From NCBI RefSeq assembly GCF_900167185.1, contig NZ_FUWM01000004.1, forward strand, positions 146,664 through 210,663: a stretch of 64,000 nt of DNA, in the 5' to 3' direction. The notes beneath the pieces were generated by a model, which did no database searches, was not told the DNA's origin, and saw only the letters and a program-made list of their open reading frames with translations. This stretch comes from Selenihalanaerobacter shriftii (GTDB lineage: Bacteria > Bacillota > Halanaerobiia > Halobacteroidales > Acetohalobiaceae). Below are positions 37,369-46,358 of this stretch, piece after piece (within the stretch, counting starts at the first letter, position 1; each line of letters starts with the position of its first letter). The position numbers were made by a program, and so were the translations under genes.

Positions 37369-37875
37369 TTATTTAACATGTTTTAAAGATTTGACCACTA
37401 ATAAAGTAATTAGAATAGCCACAATTATCTCTGGTAAACCATGCCCCAATGCTATTACCTTTGCTTGTGCCATTGGTAAAAGACCTCTCCAAGCTGCTAA
37501 ACCTAATACCCCAATAGTATTAGTTAAAGTACCAATAGCAGCAGCTATCCCAATAGCTATTGATTCTTTAGTAGAGAATAGTTTATAGCTATAACCGGCT
37601 AAAATACCAATTAAAACCCGAGGTATGATTGCAACTAAAGGATCAGCGACAAATGGACTAGCTTGCCTTAGGAAACTAGATAGACCAAAAATCAAGCCAA
37701 CTAAACTCCCTACTAGAGGCCCCTCTACAATAGCCCCAATAATTACTGGTATATGCATAGTAGTTGCAGCTACACCAAGTGGGGTAGGTACTAATCCTAG
37801 AGGCGTCTGTCCTAATACAATAGATATAGCACTCAAGGTCCCTACAATTGTAATTGTACGTGTTTCTACCTTCAT
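37369..37875 (-). CDS. ECF transporter S component
   Basis: A small six-helix membrane protein, about 168 residues, of the ECF-type vitamin-uptake S-component group. The pattern TPLGVAATTMHIPVIIGAI followed by GPLVGSLVGLIFGLSSF is typical. The substrate is not predictable; no vitamin gene or riboswitch is adjacent. The frame opens at 37902, but the SD TGGAGG is inside that extension, so the ATG at 37875 is better. It follows the LolA-TPR gene by about 48 bp. The ATPase and EcfT partners are not in the window. Confidence 0.8.
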   Translation of the reverse strand: MKVETRTITIVGTLSAISIVLGQTPLGLVPTPLGVAATTMHIPVIIGAIVEGPLVGSLVGLIFGLSSFLRQASPFVADPLVAIIPRVLIGILAGYSYKLFSTKESIAIGIAAAIGTLTNTIGVLGLAAWRGLLPMAQAKVIALGHGLPEIIVAILITLLVVKSLKHVK

Positions 37876-37922
37876 TATTATTCTTAACCTCCATATAATC
37901 ATCTAAAACTTACTCTTTACCT

Positions 37923-40364
37923 CTAATTCACACCTTCACATAAAGCCTTCATTTCTTTTAAAATGTCTGCTTTATTTTGTTGGAAATAATCATTATCAAA
38001 ATTATTAATTATATTTTTTACTTCTTGATAATTTTGCATTACACTCTGTATTAAACCTAGATTAAAATAAGCATCACCATAATAAGAATTCTTTTCTAAT
38101 GCCATCTGGTACATTTCTACTGCTGATTTCAACTTGCCTTTTTGCCTCAACTGATCCCCTTGGATTTTATACTTTTGACCATAAACTTCAGAATTATTCT
38201 CTTCTGCTTTTATCCTTTGTAATTCATTAATTACTCTACTAGCTTTATTTACTAGACTACTTAATTTTTGATCTGGATTAAACCTTTTGATATACTCAAT
38301 ATCTGCCTCAGCCTTATCAAATTCTTCGGTAATAATATGAGCAATAGCTAAATTATAAACTACTTCCAAATTTCCAGCATTCTTTTCTTTAGCTTTTTGC
38401 CATAATTCAATAGCCTCCCCTAACTTTCCATTCTTTAATTTTAATACTCCAAGATCTCTATAAACCCAAGAGTATTGGTATAACTTTAACGCCTGATTAT
38501 ACTCATCCATAGCTAACTCATAATTATCCTGTTCTTTATATAGCTTAGCTAATTTAGCATGAAGTTCTGCAACTAATTTTTTAGTCCAACTATCTATTGA
38601 ATTACTAAATTCCTGAATACCTTGTTGATAAGTTGCTACAGCTAAATTATCTAGATTGTATTTAGTAAATAGACTACCTAATTTAATATAATCATTTAAC
38701 TTTAGAGATTTAGTTTCTAGAATTCGCCCCCAAATTTCAAGAGCTTTATCCTTCTTTCCAACCTCCCAATATGATTTACCTAACTTAACCTTAAGAGCAA
38801 ACTGCTCAGACTTTAATTTTAAAGCTATATTATAATTCTGGATAGCTTTTTTATAATCTTGCCAGCGATAATAGAAATCCGCTATTTTTTCATAGTTTAA
38901 CCAACTCTTATCAATTCTAATGGTTACTTTATATAATTCCTCTGCTAATCTATGTTTTCCAATTGCTTCATAACATTCAGCTAATTTAATATACCCCCAA
39001 ATATCTTTAGGAGCTACTTGAATAGCCTTCTGATATCTATGAGCTGCTTTATTATACTTTTTAGATTCTAAGTATAAATTACCAGAATAAATTTGGTATT
39101 CAGGCTTGTTAGGATTCAATTTAATTAACTTGTTTAAAGTATTCTGTGCGTTTCTTAACATTGTTTCTGTAAAAGAAGAACGTCTATATGTCCAGAATAA
39201 CCTTTCTAAATATTGCTCATTAGTAGGTTCTAAACTAACTGCTCTTTCTAAAGAATTTCTTGCCTTACTTATTTGCTGCAGTTGCAAGTTCAATTCTCCT
39301 AACATAAAATGTAGTTCACTATTTTGATAATCTAAGATTAATGCTTCGTTAACCATATCTATAGATTCCTTATACTTTCCTTGTTCACGATAAATTTCTG
39401 CTAATTTTTTATAATACTTTATCTTCTTTTTAATTTTAATGGCATCTAATAACGTATTAATTGCCTTATCAGTTTCTAAAACCTGATAATAAAGTTTAGC
39501 CAATTTATATCTGCTTTCTGTATCCTTATGATTTTTATCTATAATCTTCTTCAACTTATCTATTTCTTGCCTAGCCTGATAAGCAAAACCTATAGAAAAA
39601 TCACTATTATTTAAACCACTATTTACTACCCAATTCTGATAATTAATTTCTAAAAGTTTTTTACCATTATTATCTTCTACTACAATTAAATTAGGCAACC
39701 AAACATCCTCTACTAGCTCTCTATACCCATTATAATTAATAGTAGCCACTAATTGATTAGCTCCATTAAATATTTCAATTCTATTAATAAGCATTTTTTC
39801 TTTATCTATCCATAAAACCTGTTTCGAAAACACATTACTTAATTCTAATAAATATATTGACCTATTATGTAATTTAGCTTCACCAAGCAACTTTAACTTA
39901 TAAAGATCTTCTAAATTTGCTAAAGGCTCTAAATAATCCCTCTGCCCACTTAATAATAATCCATTCTGTAATAAAGAATAGTCTGGCGGCAAATAAATCC
40001 ATGGTAAAGCATTTAATAAACGACCTTCCTCAGTACCTTGAACTTTACCAAAAGTATAAGAATTATCTGTTAAAGACCTTTGTTGATTCTTCATTAAATT
40101 CGTTTGATAAGTAACTTCTTTTTTCTCCAAAAATACTTTTGACACTAAAGCACCTTTAAAATCCTTAATTCGATCAAAATAACTTACCACTTCTTTAATT
40201 ATTTCCTCAGCTGTTTTCCCTTTAGCATTATTTCGATATTCAAATGATAGATCTTCATTAGATACTTGATATGTCTGATCAATTGAATTCTCAGCCAAAG
40301 TCGCTAAACTAAATGTTACACAGATTAGCAAAATAGTAATTAAGATTAGTAAATTCCGCCGCAA
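37923..40364 (-). CDS. Secreted or anchored protein with LolA-like domain and TPR array
   Basis: An 813-residue protein. A signal peptide (ends near LATLAEN) is followed by a LolA/outer-membrane lipoprotein sorting-like domain (residues about 30-270: EEIIKEVVSYFDRIKDFKG, VLWIDKEKMLINRIEIF). At least 12 TPR-like repeats follow (about 275-810), with typical motifs such as AKLYKEQDNYELAMDEYNQA. LolA-like folds bind lipoprotein or lipid in the periplasm, which suggests an outer membrane; this is inference. A GTG at 40373 overlaps the SD; the TTG at 40364 is spaced 8 nt and is chosen. Confidence 0.75.
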   Translation of the reverse strand: MRRNLLILITILLICVTFSLATLAENSIDQTYQVSNEDLSFEYRNNAKGKTAEEIIKEVVSYFDRIKDFKGALVSKVFLEKKEVTYQTNLMKNQQRSLTDNSYTFGKVQGTEEGRLLNALPWIYLPPDYSLLQNGLLLSGQRDYLEPLANLEDLYKLKLLGEAKLHNRSIYLLELSNVFSKQVLWIDKEKMLINRIEIFNGANQLVATINYNGYRELVEDVWLPNLIVVEDNNGKKLLEINYQNWVVNSGLNNSDFSIGFAYQARQEIDKLKKIIDKNHKDTESRYKLAKLYYQVLETDKAINTLLDAIKIKKKIKYYKKLAEIYREQGKYKESIDMVNEALILDYQNSELHFMLGELNLQLQQISKARNSLERAVSLEPTNEQYLERLFWTYRRSSFTETMLRNAQNTLNKLIKLNPNKPEYQIYSGNLYLESKKYNKAAHRYQKAIQVAPKDIWGYIKLAECYEAIGKHRLAEELYKVTIRIDKSWLNYEKIADFYYRWQDYKKAIQNYNIALKLKSEQFALKVKLGKSYWEVGKKDKALEIWGRILETKSLKLNDYIKLGSLFTKYNLDNLAVATYQQGIQEFSNSIDSWTKKLVAELHAKLAKLYKEQDNYELAMDEYNQALKLYQYSWVYRDLGVLKLKNGKLGEAIELWQKAKEKNAGNLEVVYNLAIAHIITEEFDKAEADIEYIKRFNPDQKLSSLVNKASRVINELQRIKAEENNSEVYGQKYKIQGDQLRQKGKLKSAVEMYQMALEKNSYYGDAYFNLGLIQSVMQNYQEVKNIINNFDNDYFQQNKADILKEMKALCEGVN

Positions 40365-40411
40365 ATTTGACACCTTCCTTACTTAAGTTAAAGATCTCTT
40401 AACTATTTATT

Positions 40412-41605
40412 CTATATTGAAATATCTTCTCCTTTATTACTATAATAATTTAATATTATTTCAATAAAAGTAATTACCCCTAACTTTAATGCAGCTTCAT
40501 CAAAGTCGAATTTGGGATTGTGGCCAGGATAAGCCCGATCAGGAAATTTACCAGCACCTAATCGATAGAATACACCTGGTACCTGTTGACAATAATAAGC
40601 AAAATCCTCTGCCCCCATAGAAGTTTTATCTACTCTTTTAATCTTTTCAATTCCTGGAATCAAACCAAAGATATCTTCCAACTTATTTGACGCACTTCTA
40701 TTATTAATTAATACTGGATAGCCAAATTCATAATCTAAATTATAATCTGCACCATGGCTAATAGTAATACCTTTAATTATTTGTTCAATCTGAGATGGTA
40801 ATTCTTCACGAAGCTTAGGATCAGTAGTTCTTACTGTCCCTTTTAATCTTACCCGATCGGCAATTACATTATGTCTATATCCCCCCTCAATCTTTCCTAG
40901 AGAAATAACCGCAGCATCTTGGGGGTCTAACTTCCTACTAACTATGGTCTGCAATGAGGTAACTATCTCTGAAGCAACTACTATGGCATCTACTGTTTGA
41001 TGAGGAGCGGCTCCATGCCCACCTTCCCCTATAACAAGCAAATCTATTTGGTCTGCAGCTGCTGCAAAAGGACCACTTTTAATATCTATTGTCCCCGTAG
41101 GAGAATTAGTATTTAAATGTAAACCAAATATACTATCTACTCCTTCTAAAACACCTGCCTGAATCATAGGCAAAGCTCCTCCTGGCCCTTCTTCAGCTGG
41201 TTGAAAGATAAACCGCACATTTGTTCTTAATAATTCTCGAAATTGGTCTAACACCACCGCTGCTCCTAATAACATAGCAACATGACCGTCATGACCACAA
41301 GCATGCATAACTCCTTCAATCTGCGATGCATAATCTGTATCATTCTGTTCTTGAATGGGCAAAGCATCCATATCCGCTCTTAAAGCAATAGTCGGTAAAT
41401 TGTCACTAATATGTAAATCTGCTATAACTCCTGTTTTTGCAACCTCTGTTCTTAATTCTAAATTAGTTTCCCTTAAGACATTAATTATCTTTACAGCCGT
41501 TTTATATTCTTCAAAACCTAACTCCGGTTCTTGATGAATAGCTCTTCTCCAAATTATTAAATCATTCTCTAAATTATTAATAGCACTTTGAATCTTATCA
41601 TTCAT
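40412..41605 (-). CDS. M20-family amidohydrolase (N-acyl-amino-acid/hippurate hydrolase type)
   Basis: A 397-residue metallo-amidohydrolase. Motifs: LRADMDALPIQE, HACGHDGHVAMLLGAA (metal-binding H and D), QPAEEGPGGA and MGAEDFAYY. It removes an acyl group from an amino acid or similar amide. The family covers hippurate hydrolase, indole-acetyl-amino-acid hydrolase and N-acetyl-diaminopimelate-like enzymes, so the substrate is open. SD GGGGGG precedes the ATG. It is a single gene after the EndoA terminator. Confidence 0.9.
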   Translation of the reverse strand: MNDKIQSAINNLENDLIIWRRAIHQEPELGFEEYKTAVKIINVLRETNLELRTEVAKTGVIADLHISDNLPTIALRADMDALPIQEQNDTDYASQIEGVMHACGHDGHVAMLLGAAVVLDQFRELLRTNVRFIFQPAEEGPGGALPMIQAGVLEGVDSIFGLHLNTNSPTGTIDIKSGPFAAAADQIDLLVIGEGGHGAAPHQTVDAIVVASEIVTSLQTIVSRKLDPQDAAVISLGKIEGGYRHNVIADRVRLKGTVRTTDPKLREELPSQIEQIIKGITISHGADYNLDYEFGYPVLINNRSASNKLEDIFGLIPGIEKIKRVDKTSMGAEDFAYYCQQVPGVFYRLGAGKFPDRAYPGHNPKFDFDEAALKLGVITFIEIILNYYSNKGEDISI

Positions 41606-41640
41606 AATACCCCCCCTTTTTACTAATTAATAAATAACTA

Positions 41641-41676
41641 AAAAAAAGCTATTAATCTGCTCAAGATTAATAGCCG
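41641..41676 (-). terminator. Intrinsic terminator after the toxin gene
   Basis: GGCTATTAATCTTG-type stem with CAGATTAATAGC and a T run on the minus strand, 20 bp past the EndoA stop. Confidence 0.85.
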
Positions 41677-41695
41677 CCCCAATAATACTATCTAG

Positions 41696-42046
41696 TTATA
41701 AATCTATTAAACCAACACTAATCTCTAATGCTTGATTTACTTCACTAACTATTTCTTCATCTAAGTGTGTAATCTGTCGTTGTAATCTTTTCTTATCAAT
41801 CGTTCTAATCTGTTCCAGAAGAATCACCGAATCTTTCTCTAAATTATACTTACTTGCATCTATTGCCACATGAGTCGGTAATTTAGCTTTATCAATTTTA
41901 GAAGTAATGGCTGCTACTATTACTGTTGGACTATACTTATTGCCAATGTCATTTTGGATTATTAATACTGGTCTCACTCCACCTTGTTCTGAGCCAACCA
42001 CTGGATTCAAATCCGCATAAAAGACATCTCCTCTTTTAATAGCCAC
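41696..42046 (-). CDS. ndoA: EndoA/NdoA (MazF-family) mRNA endoribonuclease toxin
   Basis: A 116-residue MazF/PemK toxin very similar to Bacillus EndoA, which cleaves mRNA at UACAU-type sites. Conserved: [32 protein letters not shown], and [13 protein letters not shown]. The start is a GTG with a weak SD 2 bp after the antitoxin stop, so translation depends on the antitoxin gene. It lies in the usual antitoxin-toxin order and is likely inhibited by EndoAI encoded upstream. Confidence 0.95.
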   Translation of the reverse strand: MAIKRGDVFYADLNPVVGSEQGGVRPVLIIQNDIGNKYSPTVIVAAITSKIDKAKLPTHVAIDASKYNLEKDSVILLEQIRTIDKKRLQRQITHLDEEIVSEVNQALEISVGLIDL

Positions 42047-42048
42047 GG

Positions 42049-42324
42049 TTATTCACACTCCGCTATACTGGCTTCATATTTCTTGAAATCCTTATTTTCT
42101 ATCTCTATATTATCTTCTGCTAATTTTAAATTAATCTCGCCCATCTTTAAGTATCCTTGTTTCATTGATCTTCTAATCTCGTTTTTTCTTAATTCTGTAA
42201 TATATAGCTTCATGGCTTCCCTTACAAATTCACTACGATTTTGATTCTTCTTTTGAGCAACTCCATCTACCTCTTCCAACAAGCTATCTGGCAAACTAAT
42301 CATTACCCTTTTTAGATTAGTCAA
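42049..42324 (-). CDS. ndoAI: EndoAI-like ribbon-helix-helix antitoxin
   Basis: A 91-residue antitoxin. The N-terminal ribbon-helix-helix domain ([31 protein letters not shown]) binds DNA, and the C-terminal tail (about 58-91: [18 protein letters not shown]) should wrap the EndoA toxin. The start is a TTG after SD GGAGGTG. It precedes ndoA by 2 bp. A second gene encoding just such a tail lies 247 bp upstream. Confidence 0.9.
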   Translation of the reverse strand: MTNLKRVMISLPDSLLEEVDGVAQKKNQNRSEFVREAMKLYITELRKNEIRRSMKQGYLKMGEINLKLAEDNIEIENKDFKKYEASIAECE

Positions 42325-42516
42325 ATCTAAAGCACCTCCAGCAAATATAACTTAATTAATAGTAGTATATGTGAGCGAAATCAATAATGTTAAATATAAT
42401 TTATTGAAAACTTTATATATTTTATTCATCATTAGTTTCTACAACTTAGACCATAATATTCATTTGCTTTAATGTATATAAGTTCTTTTGAAAAAAATCA
42501 TTTATGAAAATGGAGT

Positions 42517-42546
42517 AAAAGAGACGTATTTAATACGTCTCTTTTC
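42517..42546 (-). terminator. Intrinsic terminator after the orphan antitoxin-tail gene
   Basis: AAAAGAGACGTATT/AATACGTCTCTTTT perfect stem with T tail, 25 bp past the small gene. Confidence 0.88.
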
Positions 42547-42570
42547 TGTAATTAAACAATCATTCTTTCT

Positions 42571-42741
42571 TTATACCATTTCATAAGCTTCTTTTTCTGC
42601 CTTTAAGCCTTCTTCTGCTAACCTTAAATTAATCTTACCCATTTGAAAATAGCCTTTTTTCATTTTTATCTTTAAATCCTCTTTACTATCTTTGTCTGAA
42701 TTAGCATTTTTATCTAGCCTTAAAGTTTGACAATTAATCAT
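42571..42741 (-). CDS. 56-residue orphan EndoAI-like toxin-binding tail protein
   Basis: A short gene on the minus strand. The C-terminal half reads MKKGYFQMGKINLRLAEEG (residues 27-45), aligning with [19 protein letters not shown] at the tail of the adjacent EndoAI antitoxin. The N-terminal 26 residues (MINCQTLRLDKNANSDKDSK) show no ribbon-helix-helix fold. It has its own TTGACA/TATAAT promoter, SD AGAGGTGG 7-9 nt before the ATG, and a terminator, so it looks like a real gene rather than a relic. It may modulate the EndoA toxin without binding DNA. This is inference from similarity. Confidence 0.75.
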   Translation of the reverse strand: MINCQTLRLDKNANSDKDSKEDLKIKMKKGYFQMGKINLRLAEEGLKAEKEAYEMV

Positions 42742-42793
42742 TTAGTAATCCCACCTCTTAAAGATAGTAACAAATATAATAACATGTAATATA

Positions 42794-42823
42794 ATTATAT
42801 CCTACTTCTAATATGAATGTCAA
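42794..42823 (-). promoter_or_regulatory. Vegetative promoter of the orphan antitoxin-tail gene
   Basis: TTGACA and TATAAT with an 18-bp spacer on the minus strand, about 50 bp before the small gene and downstream of the helicase stop. Confidence 0.85.
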
Positions 42824-42892
42824 TAGAAGGTAACCATTTATATACTCAAAACTATGAAGTAATTTATGGTAGGATTACTAATTTATTAAAAA

Positions 42893-45136
42893 CTACAACT
42901 CATAATAGTAACAATGCTTCCTTACATATTCTATTAAATTTTTATAAATTTCATTAGATCCAATAGTAACTGAATCTCCAACCATAATTAACTTTCGTTT
43001 AGCTCTAGTTAAAGAGACATTTAACCTCCGTAAATCCCTTAAAAATCCAATGTTGCCATATTGATTACTTCTTACAAATGATAAAATCACTAATTCTTTC
43101 TCTCTGCCTTGAAAACCATCTACAGTATTTACTTCTAACTCATTTAAGTCTACTTTCTTATTAATTAATTCCACTTGATCTTTATATGGAGCAATCACTG
43201 CCATATCTTGCAAACTTAAATTGAGTTTGGTAGCCTCCTCTACAATTTCAACAATTAAATCAGCCTCAATAGGGTTTTCAAATGAATTAGAGTCATTTTT
43301 AGAACGTTCTGGAGCCTTCATTCCTTTAGTATCAAAAAATACAACCGGTTCATCAAAAATCAACGCCTTTTCTGCTGGTCTATCTCCTTTTATTTGTAGT
43401 ATATCTAAATCAACTAAAGTATGATCCTCCACTTTTGAAGTGCTTTCTAAAAAACCATCATAAAATTCACTATTAGAAAACTCCATAATCGAATTATTCA
43501 TTCGATATTGTACTTTTAACATTTGCTTGATTCCATCATCATATAAAGCAATTAATCTCTCAAATAAAGAACGATTTAAGCCATCTTGTTTTGCTTTTTT
43601 ACTAAGAATTGTCGGCGGTAATTGCTTATGATCTCCAGCTAAAATAACCCTTTTAGCTTTAGTTAATGGGATCAAGACTGCTGGTTCAGTAGCTTGTGTA
43701 GCCTCATCAACAACTAAAAGATCGAACTTAAATTCATCTAATACTTCAGCTCCAGCAGTAGAATTAGTAGTACAAACTACATCAGCATTACTTAATAATT
43801 CTTTTATCGCCTCATCTTCTAATTCTTCAATCATTTCAAATAATTCATCTATTTTCTCTTGAATTTTTAACCATTCTGCCATCTCTTCTATCTTATTAGC
43901 AGATACTCCTCTAAAGCTAGAATTATCTTTAGCTTTATTTAAAATCTGTTGATCACTCATACCTCTTCTCCAGCGACCACTAGGATGAGTTAAGTCATCC
44001 TGTTTATCTAATAAATCATAAGCTTCACTTCTTAATTCAGCCGCTTCTTTATACTTAGGGTGATTTTCAATAAGATAATCCAAAGTATGTTCTCTTAAAA
44101 CTGGAGTTACTCGAACTGGATGACCTACTCGAACTACATTAACATTCTCTCGCACCAATCTTTCTACTAAATTATCAACTGCTGTATTTGAATCAGCCGT
44201 TGCTAAGATATTCTTTTCCGGTGCAATAGCTTGTCTAATAATTTCAATAGTTGTCATCGTCTTTCCTGTACCTGGAGGACCATGAATCAAAAAGAAGTCT
44301 TTGGCTTTTAGTGCTTGTCTAACAGCTTCTCTTTGTGAGTCATTTAATGCTTGATTCTTAAATTCTATCTCTTCTTCAATATCTGTAAACTCTATATTAT
44401 CTATGCCTAAGAATTTATCACGTAATTCTGCTAATCTCCCTGAATTATCTTCTATTTGTGAAGTCGCATCTAACATTCTTTGAAAAGTAATATCATTTAC
44501 ATATAAATCAGCTCTTAATCCCTCATCATAGACAAACTTAGTAACCGGTTGTTCAAATACAACTGTAATAGAATATTTAGTCTTTCCAGCTACTGTTCCA
44601 GTAGGATTATCATCCCTCAAAGGTTGATTCTTACTTAGCATTACTAAATCGCCAATATTTATTTCATTGTCCGGCAATTCTTCACCACGATGTTGCCTCA
44701 TAAATTTAACTAATCTTTTGCCTCCAAAAACTTCACCTTCATCTCTACCTCGCAAATGAAGAATTGCTCTACCTTTTTGCTCTCTTTCATAACCAGTTAA
44801 ATTCTTAATCTCTAATTCATGTCGCCTCATTTCAGCCTTACGTTCCATTTGAATTAACCGTTTGAATTTAGACACATAATCATTAATCTTCTTGATCTTA
44901 TCTCTAGCGCCATCATTAACATAAACTTTAACAGTAATTCCCGCTACTTGATTCTGATCCATCATTTCTACGACTTTATCAACTATATCATCTTCTACTT
45001 CAACTACCGCTCTTCCATCTATAAAATCTATTTTTCCAATTTTATTTCCATCCATCTTTACCTCATTAGTAAAAGCACCTACAATATCTCCAGGCCCTAC
45101 GTATTGAGGTAAATTTTCAACAACTATATTAACCAT
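42893..45136 (-). CDS. IGHMBP2/Upf1-type superfamily 1 helicase
   Basis: A 747-residue AAA_11/AAA_12 helicase for RNA or DNA. The N-terminal about 75 residues (VENLPQYVGPGDIVGAFTNE) resemble the RNA-binding DbpA-type domain. Walker A is GPPGTGKTMTT, motif II is VVDEATQA, motif III GDHKQLPP, motif V VNTVDGFQGREK, and the final SLTRAKRKLIMVGD. The frame opens at 45184 but the SD TTGGAGGTG points to the ATG at 45136, giving MVNIVVENLPQ. It may act in RNA unwinding or repair. It is preceded by a terminator. Confidence 0.88.
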   Translation of the reverse strand: MVNIVVENLPQYVGPGDIVGAFTNEVKMDGNKIGKIDFIDGRAVVEVEDDIVDKVVEMMDQNQVAGITVKVYVNDGARDKIKKINDYVSKFKRLIQMERKAEMRRHELEIKNLTGYEREQKGRAILHLRGRDEGEVFGGKRLVKFMRQHRGEELPDNEINIGDLVMLSKNQPLRDDNPTGTVAGKTKYSITVVFEQPVTKFVYDEGLRADLYVNDITFQRMLDATSQIEDNSGRLAELRDKFLGIDNIEFTDIEEEIEFKNQALNDSQREAVRQALKAKDFFLIHGPPGTGKTMTTIEIIRQAIAPEKNILATADSNTAVDNLVERLVRENVNVVRVGHPVRVTPVLREHTLDYLIENHPKYKEAAELRSEAYDLLDKQDDLTHPSGRWRRGMSDQQILNKAKDNSSFRGVSANKIEEMAEWLKIQEKIDELFEMIEELEDEAIKELLSNADVVCTTNSTAGAEVLDEFKFDLLVVDEATQATEPAVLIPLTKAKRVILAGDHKQLPPTILSKKAKQDGLNRSLFERLIALYDDGIKQMLKVQYRMNNSIMEFSNSEFYDGFLESTSKVEDHTLVDLDILQIKGDRPAEKALIFDEPVVFFDTKGMKAPERSKNDSNSFENPIEADLIVEIVEEATKLNLSLQDMAVIAPYKDQVELINKKVDLNELEVNTVDGFQGREKELVILSFVRSNQYGNIGFLRDLRRLNVSLTRAKRKLIMVGDSVTIGSNEIYKNLIEYVRKHCYYYEL

Positions 45137-45156
45137 ATAAAATATCACCTCCAAAA

Positions 45157-45182
45157 ATAGCACCCTGGACAGGGTGCTATTC
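45157..45182 (-). terminator. Intrinsic terminator between elbB-like and helicase genes
   Basis: Perfect AGCACCCTGTCCAGGGTGCT hairpin followed by ATTTTT on the minus strand. It sits 45 bp after the ElbB-like gene; the helicase ribosome site begins immediately after, so read-through could feed the helicase. Confidence 0.8.
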
Positions 45183-45226
45183 ATCCACTAAAAATTATAT
45201 CAAAAAGCCTTTAGATAGTCAAAACC

Positions 45227-45892
45227 TTATATTAACTTTATTACATTATCTACCAAACTTTTTATCCCAGTGTCAATATTAGAAATAGATTCAGCTAACA
45301 TATACGCTGGAGTAGTAACGATTTTTAAATCTTCATCAACTACTACTTCACTTACTTTTGATTCAATATGAACAGCATTCAATTCCTCTTGAATATACTG
45401 TGCAACTTCACAATCCTTTCCGACAGTCAATCTAGGTGTATAATCTGTATCAACTAAAGCTCTCGCTACTACTAATGGAGAGATACAGATAGCTCCTACT
45501 GGTTTACCTAAATCAATCATTTCTTCTATTAAATTTTGAACTTGAGGATTAATTTTACAATTTTCTTGAATAAAAGCATAATTAGTCAAATTTTTAATAG
45601 CACCAGCCCCGCCTGGTAAAATTATAGCATCTAACTCATTTTTATTTACTGTATCTAAAGATTGAATATCACCACGAGTAATCCTGGCAGCCTCTACTAA
45701 CAGATCCCTATTTTCTCGTTCTATCTCTTCTTGATTAAGATGATCAATCACCTGTGACTGCAGTATATTGGGCGCCAATGGAATTATTTCTTGTCCAGCC
45801 TTATCTAGATGTAATAAAGTTAAAACGGCTTCATGAATTTCTGAACCATCATGAACACCACAACCACTTAATACCACACCAACTTTCGCCAC
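45227..45892 (-). CDS. elbB: ElbB-like DJ-1/PfpI superfamily protein (glyoxalase type)
   Basis: A 221-residue DJ-1/PfpI-fold protein. Features of ElbB (enhancing lycopene biosynthesis protein 2): GVVLSGCGVHDGSEIHEAV, IILPGGAGAIKNLTNYAF and GAICISPLVVARAL with the nucleophilic-elbow cysteine. E. coli ElbB has glyoxalase activity; the true substrate is unknown. The start is a GTG after GGAGG. It is followed by a terminator and preceded by the CBS protein with 1 bp gap. Confidence 0.9.
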   Translation of the reverse strand: MAKVGVVLSGCGVHDGSEIHEAVLTLLHLDKAGQEIIPLAPNILQSQVIDHLNQEEIERENRDLLVEAARITRGDIQSLDTVNKNELDAIILPGGAGAIKNLTNYAFIQENCKINPQVQNLIEEMIDLGKPVGAICISPLVVARALVDTDYTPRLTVGKDCEVAQYIQEELNAVHIESKVSEVVVDEDLKIVTTPAYMLAESISNIDTGIKSLVDNVIKLI

Positions 45893-45893
45893 T

Positions 45894-46352
45894 TTACTTA
45901 CCTCCTTCTTTAGCTAATACATCTACTAAATCAGCCCTACTCACAATCCCTACTAACTTTTCTCCATCTAAAACCGGAACCCGATTAATGCCTTCTTCAA
46001 CCATTATAGTAGCTATCTCTTCTATAGATATATCTGAATCAACTGTAATAGCCTCTTTACTCATTATATCTTCTACTCTAGTCCCTATCATCTTCGTAAA
46101 CTCTTCTTCAAAATTCTTTAAACTTTCTAAATAAATAACACTATCTAATAAATATATATAATCTGGAAAATGCAACTTCTTATCGCGTACAATTAAATCC
46201 TGTTCCGAAACAACTCCTACTAATTTTTCATTATCATCAACTACTGGTAAACCACTAATTTCATTTTCACTCAAAATCCTAGCTACATCTTTAATTGTTT
46301 CCTTAGGATGAACAGTAATCACACCTTCAGTCATTACATCTTTTGCTAACAT
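45894..46352 (-). CDS. CBS-domain pair protein
   Basis: A 152-residue protein made of two CBS domains (about 7-60 and 93-145) with signatures EISGLPVVDDNEKLVGVVSEQD and EGINRVPVLDGEKLVGIVSRAD, each shown in part. CBS pairs bind adenosine nucleotides. The linker between them (about 62-92) is charged and helical. It is next to nnrDE and elbB; a regulatory role is plausible but unproved. SD GAGGAGTG precedes the ATG. Confidence 0.88.
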   Translation of the reverse strand: MLAKDVMTEGVITVHPKETIKDVARILSENEISGLPVVDDNEKLVGVVSEQDLIVRDKKLHFPDYIYLLDSVIYLESLKNFEEEFTKMIGTRVEDIMSKEAITVDSDISIEEIATIMVEEGINRVPVLDGEKLVGIVSRADLVDVLAKEGGK

Positions 46353-46358
46353 ATTTTA

